30,633 nucleotides of DNA from JAGSOU01 sp049974865 (GTDB lineage: Bacteria; Pseudomonadota; Alphaproteobacteria; Rhodobacterales; Rhodobacteraceae). The position numbers were made by a program, and so were the translations under genes. Position 1 is the first letter of the stretch; each line of letters opens with the position of its first letter. Where the stretch lies: the NCBI GenBank assembly GCA_049974865.1, contig JBNGCX010000048.1:1-30633 (forward strand), read 5' to 3'. Under the pieces are notes generated by a model. The model made no database searches and was not told the origin of the DNA. It saw only the letters and a program-made list of their open reading frames with translations. This document shows, in pieces, positions 7,998-16,513 of this stretch.

Positions 7998-8687
7998 GTG
8001 CCCAAGCTTGACGAAAGCCTTCTGACCGGCCTGCCACCCTTTTCGCGCCTGACACGAACGCAGATCCGCGAGATTCTCGATCAGGCAACCTCACGGCGCT
8101 ACGATGAAGGCAGGGCCATCTTCAGCGAGGGGCATGATGCAGACCGCTTCTTCCTGCTCCTTGACGGTTACCTGCGCGTAATCCGCTCGACGCCTGGAGG
8201 CGACCAGATCATCGTTCTGCACATCTCTCCCGGCGAGCTCTTTGGCATCGCTCCGGCCCTCCAGCGCGACACCTACCCGGCAACCGCCATGACGGCGGCG
8301 GAGTCGATTGCCCTGTCCTGGCCGGTGCGCCTGTGGTCCGACTTCACCGCGAAATACGACGGCTTCGCAAGCGAGAGCTACAAGACGCTCGGCCAACGGC
8401 TCGGCCAAGTCCAGGAAACGCTCACCGAGATGGCTACCCAGGCGGTCGAGAAGCGCGTTGCCGCCGCCTTGCTGCGCATGGTGAACCAGGGCGGCCGAAA
8501 GACCGACAGGGGGCTCGAGATCGCCTTTCCCGTTACGCGCCAGAATGTATCGGACATGACCGGCACCACCCTGCACACCGTCAGCCGACTGCTGTCCGCA
8601 TGGGAAAAAGACGGTATCGTGGAATCCACCCGCAAGCATATCGTGGTTACCGATCCGCACCGGCTGGTTCTTATCAGCGACCGGTAG
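7998..8687 (+). CDS. Crp/Fnr family regulator, NnrR/DNR type
   Basis: A 229-residue transcription factor: an N-terminal cyclic-nucleotide-binding-type beta-roll (about residues 15-125, with FSEGHDADRFFLLLDGYLRV), a dimer helix, and a C-terminal winged HTH (about 150-220) with recognition helix TTLHTVSRLLSAWE. The protein has no cysteine at all, so it cannot carry the FNR iron-sulfur cluster. With its location in a denitrification cluster it is best read as an NO-responsive NnrR/DNR-class activator, in which heme is thought to sense NO. It likely binds the TTG-N8-CAA boxes listed here. It uses a GTG start at 7998; no in-frame ATG gives a full-length N-terminus. A DnrD/DnrE-like role is an alternative. 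Confidence 0.82.
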   Translation: MPKLDESLLTGLPPFSRLTRTQIREILDQATSRRYDEGRAIFSEGHDADRFFLLLDGYLRVIRSTPGGDQIIVLHISPGELFGIAPALQRDTYPATAMTAAESIALSWPVRLWSDFTAKYDGFASESYKTLGQRLGQVQETLTEMATQAVEKRVAAALLRMVNQGGRKTDRGLEIAFPVTRQNVSDMTGTTLHTVSRLLSAWEKDGIVESTRKHIVVTDPHRLVLISDR

Positions 8688-8707
8688 GCATCACGGGCGG
8701 TTCGTGC

Positions 8708-8728
8708 CGGGCGATGACAGAACGCCCG
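8708..8728. terminator. Hairpin between convergent genes
   Basis: CGGGCG-atgacagaa-CGCCCG (6-bp stem, 9-base loop) sits in the 80-bp gap between the convergent regulator and CPGC-protein genes. It has no T-run and is at best a weak terminator. Confidence 0.35.
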
Positions 8729-8767
8729 CATGCAAACATTTGCGCCGGGCCGGCTCTTCATCGGCCT

Positions 8768-8992
8768 CTACGGTGTCTTCAACCACAAATAGGGGGTGAT
8801 CTCCTCCCGGAAAGCATCCTCGTCCAGCTCGTATTCCCGGCAGGAATCCGTGATGGTGTGAAACGGCGCGACCGGACAGCCCGGACACAGCATCCGGCGT
8901 TCCAAAAACGGACGGGCGGCCTCGGGCCATGCGGCGAAGATATCTGCCAGGGGGAGATCGGGATCATCGAAATTGGGGCCGCGGCGGCGCAT
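8768..8992 (-). CDS. Small DUF1858-like redox-disulfide protein
   Basis: A 74-residue cytoplasmic protein with FLERRMLCPGCPVAPFHTI (about residues 26-44), a CxxC motif in the context known from hybrid-cluster-protein-associated disulfide domains (DUF1858 type), then DSCREYELDEDAF and a C-terminal ITPYLWLKTP. Such proteins recur in denitrification and anaerobic clusters; their biochemical role is unproven. The ATG at 8992 has a strong ribosome site (aaaggaga on the minus strand), so the longer frame to 9133 is not used. It is divergent from norC and shares the gap holding the NnrR box at 9041-9054. Confidence 0.75.
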   Translation of the reverse strand: MRRRGPNFDDPDLPLADIFAAWPEAARPFLERRMLCPGCPVAPFHTITDSCREYELDEDAFREEITPYLWLKTP

Positions 8993-9040
8993 GGGTTGTC
9001 TCCTTTCACCCCATCTTGCGCGCCTCTTTCGCCCTCTTCT

Positions 9041-9054
9041 TTGCGATTGCGCAA
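9041..9054. promoter_or_regulatory. NnrR/FNR-type box upstream of norC
   Basis: TTGCG-ATTG-CGCAA has perfect half-sites and the TTG-N8-CAA core. If centred at -41.5 it predicts a start near 9089 with TAGACA at 9077-9082 as the -10, giving a 28-base leader for norC. It could also serve the divergent CPGC-protein gene. Confidence 0.75.
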
Positions 9055-9116
9055 CAAGCGCCGCGGACAGCCCCGATAGACATCCGGTATCCGAAACAAA
9101 CCGTCGGGACCGCGAC

Positions 9117-9569
9117 ATGTCAGAACTACTCACGAAATCGCGGGCCAGGAACGTGTTCTACGGGGGATCTCTTTTCTTCGTCGTCGTGTTCGTGGCCCTG
9201 ACCGCAGACAGTCACCGCCAGATCGTCAAGACCGCCACCGCCGGGATGCCGCTGACCGAAGAAGTCCGGCTGGGCAAGCACGTGTGGGAGCGCAACTCCT
9301 GCATCAACTGCCATACGCTGCACGGCGAAGGCGCCTATTTCGCGCCCGAGGTCGGCAACGTGATGACCCGCTGGGGCGTCGCGGATGACCCGGAGGGTGC
9401 CTACGAGATGCTGGACGCCTGGATGCAGGCGCAGCCCTCGGGGATCGAGGGCCGCCGCCAGATGCCGCATTTCGAGATCACCGAGGAGGAGATGCGCGCC
9501 CTCGCCGAATTCCTCCGCTGGGCCGATCAGACCGACACGCAAAACTGGCCGCCGAACGACGCGGGCTGA
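9117..9569 (+). CDS. norC: Nitric oxide reductase small subunit NorC (cytochrome c)
   Basis: A 150-residue membrane-anchored monoheme cytochrome c, the electron-entry subunit of cytochrome-c-dependent NO reductase. It has one N-terminal membrane helix (about residues 14-30, NVFYGGSLFFVVVFVALTA) and a periplasmic heme domain with CINCH (Cys62, Cys65, His66) and a likely axial methionine in RRQMPHF (Met116). Length is normal for NorC. The ATG at 9117 follows the NnrR box and starts the nor operon; norB begins 22 bp after its stop. The gene order norCBQD is the standard one. Confidence 0.97.
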   Translation: MSELLTKSRARNVFYGGSLFFVVVFVALTADSHRQIVKTATAGMPLTEEVRLGKHVWERNSCINCHTLHGEGAYFAPEVGNVMTRWGVADDPEGAYEMLDAWMQAQPSGIEGRRQMPHFEITEEEMRALAEFLRWADQTDTQNWPPNDAG

Positions 9570-9591
9570 CCGAGGGACAGGAGAAAACCCA

Positions 9592-10935
9592 ATGAAATAC
9601 CAATCGCAAAAGGTGGCCTACGCCTATTTCCTCGTGGCCATGGCGCTGTTCGGCATCCAGGTCGCGGGCGGGCTGCTCGCCGGCTGGGTCTACGTGTCAC
9701 CCAACACCCTGTCCGAGATCCTGCCCTTCAACGTGATCCGGATGATCCACACCAACGCGCTGATCGTCTGGCTGCTGCTGGGCTTCTTCGGCGCGGCCTA
9801 CTACCTCGTTCCCGAGGAATCCGAGCGCGAGATATTCTCGGTCAAGCTCGCCTATGTCCAACTGGCAATTCTGGTGGTCGGCACGCTGGGTGCGGTGATT
9901 TCCTACCTGGCGGGCATCCACGGCGGGCGCGAGTTCCTCGAGCAGCCGCTCTGGGTCAAGTTCGGCATCCTCGTCGCCGCGGTGATCTTCCTCGTGAACG
10001 TCTCGCTGACCTTCCTCGCCGGGCGCAAGACGGCGATCACAAACATCCTGATGATGGGCCTGTGGCTGCTCTGCCTGCTCTGGGTCTTCGCCTTCATCAA
10101 CCCCGACAACCTGTCGCTCGACAAGATGTACTGGTGGATGGTCGTGCACCTCTGGGTCGAGGCGACCTGGGAACTGGTCATGGCCGCGATCCTCGGCTTC
10201 CTGATGCTCAAACTGACGGGCGTGGACCGCGAGGTAATCGAGAAATGGCTATACGTCATCGTCGCGACCGCGCTGTTCAGCGGCATCCTCGGCACCGGCC
10301 ACCACTTCTACTGGATCGGCACGCCGGGCTACTGGCAGTGGATCGGTTCCATCTTCTCGACCTTCGAGGTGGTCCCGTTCTTCGCCATGATGTCCTTCGC
10401 CTTCGTGATGGTCTGGAAGGGCCGCAAGAACCATCCCAACAAGGCCGCGCTGTTGTGGTCGCTGGGCTCTTCCACCGTCGCCTTCTTCGGCGCGGGCGTC
10501 TGGGGCTTCCTGCACACGCTGCACGGGGTGAACTTCTACACCCACGGCACGCAGATCACCGCCGCGCACGGGCACCTGGCCTTCTACGGCGCCTATGTCG
10601 CCCTGAACCTCGCGATGTTCACCTACGCGATGCCGATGCTGCGTAACCGCGAGCCCTACAACCAGGTGCTGAACATGGCGTCCTTCTGGCTGATGACCGG
10701 CGGCATGGCCTTCATGACCTTCACGCTGACCTTCGCCGGCACCATCCAGACGCACATGCAGCGGATCGTGGGCGACTACTACATGGACGTGCAGGACCAG
10801 CTTGGACTGTTCTACCTGATGCGCTTCGGTTCCGGCATCGCCGTCGTCCTCGGTGCCATCCTTTTCATCTACTCGATGCTCGTGGTGCGCCGCGAGGTCG
10901 TGCGACCCGGCCCCGTGGCCGTACCGGGAGAGTGA
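9592..10935 (+). CDS. norB: Nitric oxide reductase large subunit NorB
   Basis: A 447-residue integral membrane protein of the heme-copper oxidase superfamily that reduces two NO to N2O at a heme b3-FeB centre. About 12 membrane helices are present. The FeB ligands appear as His186 (HLWVEATWE, with Glu190 of the site nearby) and the pair His237-His238 (GHHFYW). Glu259 matches the conserved glutamate of cNORs, and His326 and His328 (AHGHLAFYG) are the heme ligands. It lacks the N-terminal quinol-oxidising extension of qNOR, in agreement with the adjacent norC. A good ribosome site (caggag) precedes the ATG. Confidence 0.97.
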   Translation: MKYQSQKVAYAYFLVAMALFGIQVAGGLLAGWVYVSPNTLSEILPFNVIRMIHTNALIVWLLLGFFGAAYYLVPEESEREIFSVKLAYVQLAILVVGTLGAVISYLAGIHGGREFLEQPLWVKFGILVAAVIFLVNVSLTFLAGRKTAITNILMMGLWLLCLLWVFAFINPDNLSLDKMYWWMVVHLWVEATWELVMAAILGFLMLKLTGVDREVIEKWLYVIVATALFSGILGTGHHFYWIGTPGYWQWIGSIFSTFEVVPFFAMMSFAFVMVWKGRKNHPNKAALLWSLGSSTVAFFGAGVWGFLHTLHGVNFYTHGTQITAAHGHLAFYGAYVALNLAMFTYAMPMLRNREPYNQVLNMASFWLMTGGMAFMTFTLTFAGTIQTHMQRIVGDYYMDVQDQLGLFYLMRFGSGIAVVLGAILFIYSMLVVRREVVRPGPVAVPGE

Positions 10936-10938
10936 CCC

Positions 10939-11733
10939 ATGTATGACCTGCAAAGCTCCGACCTGCCGTTCTACCAGCCCGTCGCCGACGAATGCGCGGT
11001 GTTTGAGACGGCCCATGCCAACGGTTTGCCCCTTCTTCTGAAGGGGCCGACCGGCTGCGGCAAGACGCGCTTCGTCGAACACATGGCGGCACGCCTCGGC
11101 CTGCCGCTGCACACGGTGGCCTGCCATGACGACCTTTCCGCCGCCGACCTCATCGGGCGCTACCTGCTGAAGGGGGGCGAGACGGTCTGGGTCGACGGCC
11201 CGCTCACCCGGGCGGTCCGCGAGGGCGGCATCTGCTATCTCGACGAGGTGGTCGAGGCCCGAAAGGACGTCACCGTCGTCCTGCACCCGCTGACCGACGA
11301 CCGCCGGCGGCTGGTCATCGACCGCACCGGCGAGGAACTGGCGGCACCGCCGAGCTTCATGCTGGTGGCCAGCTACAACCCCGGCTATCAGAACATCCTG
11401 AAAAAGCTCAAGCCGTCAACGCGTCAGCGCTTCGTTTCCATCGGCTTCGACTTCCCCGCGGACGCGGTGGAGACCGCCGTCGTCATGCGCGAAAGCGGTC
11501 TGGACGAAGGGCGCGCCACGGCGCTGGTGCGTCTGGCGGGCAAGATCCGTGCGCTGTCCGGCATGGACCTCGAGGAAGGCGTCTCGACCCGGCTGCTGAT
11601 CTACGCCGCGACGATGATCGCGCGCGGCATGGCGGTCGACCGCGCCATCGAGGCCGCGATCATCGAACCGCTCAGCGACGAGCCCGACACGCAGCAGGCG
11701 CTGCGCGACCTCGCCGCAGTGATCTACGGGTGA
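10939..11733 (+). CDS. norQ: NorQ, MoxR-type AAA+ ATPase for NOR activation
   Basis: A 264-residue AAA+ ATPase with Walker A GPTGCGKT (residues 36-43), Walker B GGICYLDEV (about 94-102) and sensor/arginine-finger region PSTRQRFV. NorQ works with the VWA protein NorD to insert non-heme iron (FeB) into NorB, as established for Paracoccus. It begins three bases after norB and its stop overlaps the norD GTG start (GTGA), which indicates tight co-translation with its partner. Confidence 0.95.
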   Translation: MYDLQSSDLPFYQPVADECAVFETAHANGLPLLLKGPTGCGKTRFVEHMAARLGLPLHTVACHDDLSAADLIGRYLLKGGETVWVDGPLTRAVREGGICYLDEVVEARKDVTVVLHPLTDDRRRLVIDRTGEELAAPPSFMLVASYNPGYQNILKKLKPSTRQRFVSIGFDFPADAVETAVVMRESGLDEGRATALVRLAGKIRALSGMDLEEGVSTRLLIYAATMIARGMAVDRAIEAAIIEPLSDEPDTQQALRDLAAVIYG

Positions 11734-13616
11734 AGGCCATGCTGCACGTTCTCGACCTGATGGAGCCCGAGGAAACCGTCGGCAACCTCTGGCATGACAT
11801 GGCCTCGCGCTGGGGCGCCGGAGATCGCGAGACGGCGCGGGCCGTGGACTTTAGGGAAATTCGGCCGTCGGTGGCGGCGCTCTTCAAGGCGCTCGGCGGC
11901 GCGGCGGGGGTGGAAATCACCCCTGCCCCGCTCACCACGTCGGACCACCGGCCGGACCGCCTGCGCCGCATCGGAACACCGCGCGAAAAGGCCCATGTGG
12001 CGGATTTCGACGGGGACCGCCTGCGCCTGCCGCCGGTGATCGACGCCTTTCCCACGCGCGATCTGAACCGCGCCTGCTATCTCTGGCTGGCCGCGCTGGC
12101 TGCCTTCGTCGAGTTCCCGGAACCGCAGGCCGATCCCCTGGCCGCCGACCGGGCCGGGATCGCAGCGATTGCCGCGGCCTCCGACCGGGCCTATGCCGCC
12201 TGCCCGGGGCTGCGGGCGCCCTATGAAAGGCTCTGCGCGCATATGGTCGCGACCCGCCACCGCACCGGCCTGCCGCGCTGCGAGGCCGGGATCGAGCGGC
12301 TGATTCTCGACCAGATCTGCGGCCACGACTGGCACGACAAGTGCCTGACCTGTCCCGCCCCGCGCGGTTATCGCACCTATGCCCCGCTGCCCTTCTGGCT
12401 GCGGCTTCGGCCGCGCGCGTCGACAGGCAAGCCCGCGCCGGAAGAAGCAGAACGCCCGGCGCCGGCGCATGGTGTGCCCACCCGCAAGGATGCACGGCGC
12501 GAGGATCGCGATCAGGCCAACCGCCGCGACAGCTTCATCGTGCACCGGTTCGAGGCGATCATGTCCTGGGCCGAGAGCCTTAACATCAACCGCATGGTCG
12601 ACGACGACGATCAGGACAACGCCGCCAAGGCCGCCGAGGATCAGGACCACCTGACCCTGAGCCGGAACATGAAGCGTGCCGCGACACGCCTGCGCCTGTC
12701 GCTGGACCTGTCCCCGCAGGACGCCGACCACGAGCGGCTGGCGGGTCAGTTCACCTATCCCGAATGGAACCGCCGCACCGGCGACTACATGCCCGCCCAC
12801 ACCCGCGTGCTCGAGGCCGAGGCCAGGCCCCACGCCGAATACGCCCCCGATCCGCGTCTCGTCACCCGCGTCAAACGCCAGTTCGCGCCGCTGCATCCGC
12901 GCCGCCTCGTCCTGCCCCGGCAGATCGACGGCGATGATCTCCACCTCGACGCCGTCGTCACCTCTCGCACCGACCTCGCCTGCGGGCGCGAAGGCAGCGA
13001 CCGCGTGTGGCAGTCGAACCGTCCGATGGCGCGCGACCTGTCCGTCGCGATCCTGATGGACTGCTCCCGCTCGACCGAGGCCGCGATCGGCGACACCTCG
13101 GTCATCGAGGTGGCCCGCGAAGCGCTCTCGGCGCTGGCCTGCGGCATCGACACGGCGGGCGACCGGCTCGGCATATGGGGGTTCTCGTCGCTCCGCCGCG
13201 ACCGGGTCTTCCTGCACCGCGCCAAGACATTCGATGAACCGATGTCCCGCGCCGTCACCGCCCGCATCGGCGGGCTGAAACCAGGCCACTACACCCGCCT
13301 CGGCGCCGCCATCCGCCACGTCTCGGCGGAACTCGCGGACGAAGGCGCGACGCGCCGCCTGCTGCTGGTTCTGACTGACGGCAAGCCCAACGACCTCGAC
13401 CACTACGAAGGCCAGCACGGGATCGAGGACAGCCGCATGGCCGTCCGCGAGGCCCGCGCATCGGGACAGGCGGTGCATGGAGTCATCGTCGACGCGGACG
13501 GTCAGGACTGGTTCGCCCGCATCTTCGGCCGCACCGGCTTTACCCTGCTGCCGAACCCCGCACGCCTGCCCCGCGCCCTGCCCGACATCTACCAGACCCT
13601 GACCATGGAGACCTGA
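11730..13616 (+). CDS. norD: NorD, VWA-domain partner of NorQ
   Basis: A 628-residue cytoplasmic protein. The C-terminal von Willebrand A domain (about 430-625) has the MIDAS motif DCSRS, then LVLTDGKPNDLDHYEG. The N-terminal two thirds is the NorD-specific region, starting with MLHVLDLMEPEETVGNLWHD and including two cysteines in DKCLTCPAPRGYRTY. NorD binds NorQ and is required for an active NO reductase. The start could be GTG 11730 (overlapping norQ) or ATG 11739, three codons later; both give a normal-length protein. An acidic run DDDDQDNAAKAAEDQD is seen near residue 290. Confidence 0.94.
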   Translation: MKAMLHVLDLMEPEETVGNLWHDMASRWGAGDRETARAVDFREIRPSVAALFKALGGAAGVEITPAPLTTSDHRPDRLRRIGTPREKAHVADFDGDRLRLPPVIDAFPTRDLNRACYLWLAALAAFVEFPEPQADPLAADRAGIAAIAAASDRAYAACPGLRAPYERLCAHMVATRHRTGLPRCEAGIERLILDQICGHDWHDKCLTCPAPRGYRTYAPLPFWLRLRPRASTGKPAPEEAERPAPAHGVPTRKDARREDRDQANRRDSFIVHRFEAIMSWAESLNINRMVDDDDQDNAAKAAEDQDHLTLSRNMKRAATRLRLSLDLSPQDADHERLAGQFTYPEWNRRTGDYMPAHTRVLEAEARPHAEYAPDPRLVTRVKRQFAPLHPRRLVLPRQIDGDDLHLDAVVTSRTDLACGREGSDRVWQSNRPMARDLSVAILMDCSRSTEAAIGDTSVIEVAREALSALACGIDTAGDRLGIWGFSSLRRDRVFLHRAKTFDEPMSRAVTARIGGLKPGHYTRLGAAIRHVSAELADEGATRRLLLVLTDGKPNDLDHYEGQHGIEDSRMAVREARASGQAVHGVIVDADGQDWFARIFGRTGFTLLPNPARLPRALPDIYQTLTMET

Positions 13617-13617
13617 C

Positions 13618-13791
13618 ATGAAACGCATCCTCGCCATCGCGCTGACGCTTCCCGCCCCGGCTTTCGCCGCGGGCTTCGACCGTCCTATCCCCCAGCCTCA
13701 GACGGACGCCGCCGAATTCTGGTTCCTGATGGGCTCCATCGCGCTGATCGTCGCTCTGGCGGCGGTGCAGATTCTGGTCAGCCGCCGATGA
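13618..13791 (+). CDS. Small exported/membrane protein in the nor operon (57 aa)
   Basis: A 57-residue protein starting one base after the norD stop and overlapping the next gene by four bases (ATGA), so it sits firmly in the operon. It shows a hydrophobic signal-like N-terminus (MKRILAIALTLPAPAFAAGF), a short polar stretch rich in Pro/Gln and one C-terminal membrane helix (FWFLMGSIALIVALAAVQILV) ending SRR. The family is not recognised by name. The place is where NorE/NorF-type accessory genes occur, but it is too short to be NorE. It is probably a single-pass small protein with a role near the NO reductase. Confidence 0.7.
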   Translation: MKRILAIALTLPAPAFAAGFDRPIPQPQTDAAEFWFLMGSIALIVALAAVQILVSRR

Positions 13792-14006
13792 AACCCTCCC
13801 CGAAGCTTCTCGCCGCGCTCTACCCGCTCGGCGCGGGCGCGATGGGGGTGAACCTGTTCTTCGCCTCACTGATCGGCTCCTGGCTGGGCTGGCCGGTGCT
13901 GACACCGTGGCAGGCCGCCGCCGGGGGGCTGGTCATCGGCGCCCCCGCGACATACGCCTTCGCCCGCCATATCGTGCGGCTGATGAAACAGGCGGAGGAC
14001 AGATGA
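13788..14006 (+). CDS. Small two-helix membrane protein, NorF-like by position and size
   Basis: A 72-residue protein with two membrane helices (about residues 8-32, LLAALYPLGAGAMGVNLFFA, and 40-62) and a basic-polar C-terminus. ATG overlaps the stop of the previous gene and its own stop overlaps nnrU. Size and topology recall NorF of Paracoccus, a small accessory protein of the nor operon, but I see no diagnostic motif, so the name is only suggested. Confidence 0.68.
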   Translation: MKPSPKLLAALYPLGAGAMGVNLFFASLIGSWLGWPVLTPWQAAAGGLVIGAPATYAFARHIVRLMKQAEDR

Positions 14007-14695
14007 CCGGATGGACGGAATACGCGCTGGCACTGGTGCTGTTCGTGGCCGGCCACTTCCTGCCGCGTATCGGCGGGCTGCGCGAGAGGTTGATCGGCTC
14101 CGTCGGACGCCGCGTCTACTTCAGCGTCTACGGTCTTCTCTCCCTTGCCCTACTCATCTGGGTCATCGCGGCGGCCATTCGCGCACCCTATGTCGAACTC
14201 TGGCCGCAGCTTCCGTGGACCCGCTGGGTCCCGAACCTGGCCATGCCGCTCGCGGTGATCCTCGTGGCATGCGGGATAGGCATCCGGCAGCCCTTCACGC
14301 TCGGCGGCAAACGCGGGGCCGAGCTCGATCCGGCCGATGCGGGCTTCGCCGCCATCTCCCGCCACCCGCTGTTCGTGGCGCTCGCGCTCTGGGCCGGTGC
14401 GCACCTGGTCCCGAACGGAGACCTCGCGCAGGCGATCCTGTTCGGCAGCTTCCTGCTCATGGCGCTCGCGGCGATCCCGGCCTTCGACGCCCGGGCCCGT
14501 CGCACGCTCGGCGCCCAGGCCGAGCCATTTTTCGCCCACACCGCGATCTTGTCCCTGAAGCCCTTGGCGCGCGCCGACTGGCTGCGCACCAACGCCCGCG
14601 CCCTGGGCCTGCGGGCACTCGTCGGTTCGATCCTCTGGGTGTCCATCCTGCTTCTGCACCGCCTCGTGATCGGAGTCTCGCCGTTCCCGGCCTGA
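14003..14695 (+). CDS. nnrU: NnrU family membrane protein
   Basis: A 230-residue protein with about six membrane helices. It matches the NnrU family: early FVAGHFLPR, GRRVYFSVYGLLSLALLIWVI and the middle ISRHPLFVALALWAGAHLVPNGD (His-rich NnrU/isoprenylcysteine-methyltransferase-like core). NnrU is required for denitrification in Rhodobacter, with its exact role unresolved. The ATG overlaps the upstream stop (ATGA), so it ends the nor operon. The hemN promoter box begins four bases after its stop. Confidence 0.9.
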   Translation: MTGWTEYALALVLFVAGHFLPRIGGLRERLIGSVGRRVYFSVYGLLSLALLIWVIAAAIRAPYVELWPQLPWTRWVPNLAMPLAVILVACGIGIRQPFTLGGKRGAELDPADAGFAAISRHPLFVALALWAGAHLVPNGDLAQAILFGSFLLMALAAIPAFDARARRTLGAQAEPFFAHTAILSLKPLARADWLRTNARALGLRALVGSILWVSILLLHRLVIGVSPFPA

Positions 14696-14698
14696 AGG

Positions 14699-14712
14699 TT
14701 GATCCGGCGCAA
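14699..14712 (+). promoter_or_regulatory. FNR/NnrR-type box upstream of hemN
   Basis: TTGAT-CCGG-CGCAA mixes an FNR-like and an NnrR-like half-site with the TTG-N8-CAA core. A class II activator at -41.5 predicts a start near 14747, which is the A of the hemN ATG, with CATACC (14735-14740) as the -10. It gives hemN its own anaerobic promoter besides read-through from the nor operon. Confidence 0.65.
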
Positions 14713-14746
14713 AGTGCTGCCAGGAATAAACCTGCATACCGGGTCC

Positions 14747-16102
14747 ATGAAACAGATCGACCGCCTCAGATCCCTCGGCCTCTTCGATGCCCGGGTGCCC
14801 CGCTACACCTCCTATCCCACCGCCCCCGTCTTCACGCCGGAGGTCGGCGCGGTTCAGCAGGCCGAAGCCCTCATGACGCTGGACCCGGCCGAGCCTGTGT
14901 CGGTTTACATTCACATCCCGTTCTGCGAGCGCCTCTGCTGGTTCTGCGCCTGCCGGACGCAGGGCACGAAGACACTCACTCCTGTCGAAAGCTATATCGG
15001 CACGCTGGAGCAGGAGCTGGCGCTGCTGAAAGAGACCCTGCCCGCAGGGCTGCGCATGGGCCGGATGCATTGGGGCGGCGGCACGCCGACCATCCTGCCG
15101 CCCGCGCTGATCCACCGGCTGGCCCGGGCCGTGAAGGCGGCGATCCCGCCGACCGAAGGCTGGGAGTTCTCGGTCGAGATCGACCCGACCATGGTCGACC
15201 GCGCCAAGATCGCCGCGCTGGTCGCCGAGGGCATGAACCGCGCCAGCATCGGCATCCAGGACTTCGACCCGGTGGTGCAGCAGGCCATCGGCCGCCTGCA
15301 GCCCTTCGACGTGACACGCGCCTGCGTGGACGACCTGCGCGCCGCCGGCATCCGGTCGCTCAACGCGGACCTCGTCTACGGCCTGCCGCACCAGGACGCC
15401 GCCCGACTGGACGACACGGTGGCCAAGGTGCTGAACCTCGCGCCCGACCGCATCGCACTTTTCGGCTATGCCCATGTGCCCTGGATGTCCAAGCGGCAGA
15501 GGCTGATCGAAGAGGCCGCCCTGCCGCGCGAGCTGGAACGCTACCAGCTTGCAGAACTTGCTGCGCGACGGTTCCGCGAAGCCGGGCTGGAAAGCATCGG
15601 CATCGACCACTTCGCCCGCCCCGGCGACGGGCTGGCCCTTGCCGCGCATACCGGCCGCCTACGGCGGAACTTCCAGGGCTACACCGACGACACCTGCGCG
15701 ACGCTGATCGGCCTCGGCGCGTCGTCCATCTCCCGCCTGCCCACCGGCTACGTCCAGAACGCCGCCGCCACGCCCGCCTATGTCCAGCGGATCGAGGCCC
15801 GGCAACTGGCAGGCGCGCGCGGTCACATCCTGAGTGACGACGACCTTCTCCGCGCCCGGGCAATTGAGATGATCATGTCCGACTTCCGGCTCGATCTCGA
15901 CGCGCTGCGCGCCGATCAAGGGCCCCGCGCGGATCGGCTCCGGACGGACATGGCGCTTGCGGCGGAGCGGTTCGGCGATCTCGTTGAGGTCACGGACCAC
16001 GGGCTGACGATCCGGCCCGAGGGTCGCGCGCTCACCCGGATCGTGGCCAGCATGTTCGACACCTACGCCCCGGACGGAGCACGCTACAGTCAGGCGTCGT
16101 AG
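14747..16102 (+). CDS. hemN: Oxygen-independent coproporphyrinogen III oxidase (HemN type)
   Basis: A 451-residue radical-SAM enzyme that converts coproporphyrinogen III to protoporphyrinogen IX without oxygen, supplying heme for the cytochromes and NOR. It has the N-terminal PRYTSYPTAP of true HemN, the cluster motif CxxxCxxC with the extra cysteine (Cys60, Cys64, Cys67, Cys69 in CERLCWFCAC) and HWGGGTPT. The C-terminal HemN domain (IEMIMSDFRLD, GARYSQAS) is present, which separates it from HemW. The ATG at 14747 gives the family start; an upstream in-frame start at 14699 would run through the promoter box. The nearest ribosome-like sequence is about 20 bp away, so translation may be leaderless. 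Confidence 0.94.
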   Translation: MKQIDRLRSLGLFDARVPRYTSYPTAPVFTPEVGAVQQAEALMTLDPAEPVSVYIHIPFCERLCWFCACRTQGTKTLTPVESYIGTLEQELALLKETLPAGLRMGRMHWGGGTPTILPPALIHRLARAVKAAIPPTEGWEFSVEIDPTMVDRAKIAALVAEGMNRASIGIQDFDPVVQQAIGRLQPFDVTRACVDDLRAAGIRSLNADLVYGLPHQDAARLDDTVAKVLNLAPDRIALFGYAHVPWMSKRQRLIEEAALPRELERYQLAELAARRFREAGLESIGIDHFARPGDGLALAAHTGRLRRNFQGYTDDTCATLIGLGASSISRLPTGYVQNAAATPAYVQRIEARQLAGARGHILSDDDLLRARAIEMIMSDFRLDLDALRADQGPRADRLRTDMALAAERFGDLVEVTDHGLTIRPEGRALTRIVASMFDTYAPDGARYSQAS

Positions 16103-16513
16103 CCGTCGTGAAAGACAGGCAGAAGACGCGAACGGTTTGCGGCAAACTTCCGGGTCCTTTTCTACCTGCGACCTGCCGTTTCAAGGCGGCGCCGGGGCGC
16201 TGCCAACGCTTCGGCCCTGGATGGATTGCCGAAGCGCCTATCGACCATGTCGTCATCCTCATGGTCGCTGTAGACGTGATCGGTACGGTCCTGACATGTG
16301 TCCGTGAACCCGCCGCGGGACAGTCGGCAGCCGGTATGGATGCCACCCCGGCGCACCGTTGTTTCGAGACAGGGCGAGTTTCGTTTGCCGCAGCATTTTC
16401 TGGCTCCACTTGCTTATGCCAAGCAGATCGGATCGCCGTGTTGCATGCCGAACAATGACGTCGCGACATCCTTCGGCGGGTACTTACGGGAGTGAGAGCC
16501 GTGACAAAAATGC
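16103..16513. other. About 410 bp gap between hemN and nirV with no supported gene
   Basis: This is the gap between convergent hemN and nirV. The open frames in it show no recognisable motif and no codon-position bias, and none has a convincing ribosome site. No TTG-N8-CAA box or strong terminator hairpin was found by eye. It may be decayed coding DNA, like the stretches at 5191-6187 and 18580-19224. Confidence 0.5.

Noticed and set aside
11724..13637. Minus-strand open frame of over 600 codons opposite norD
   Set aside because: Exact mirror of norD with no motif; norD has clear VWA and operon evidence.
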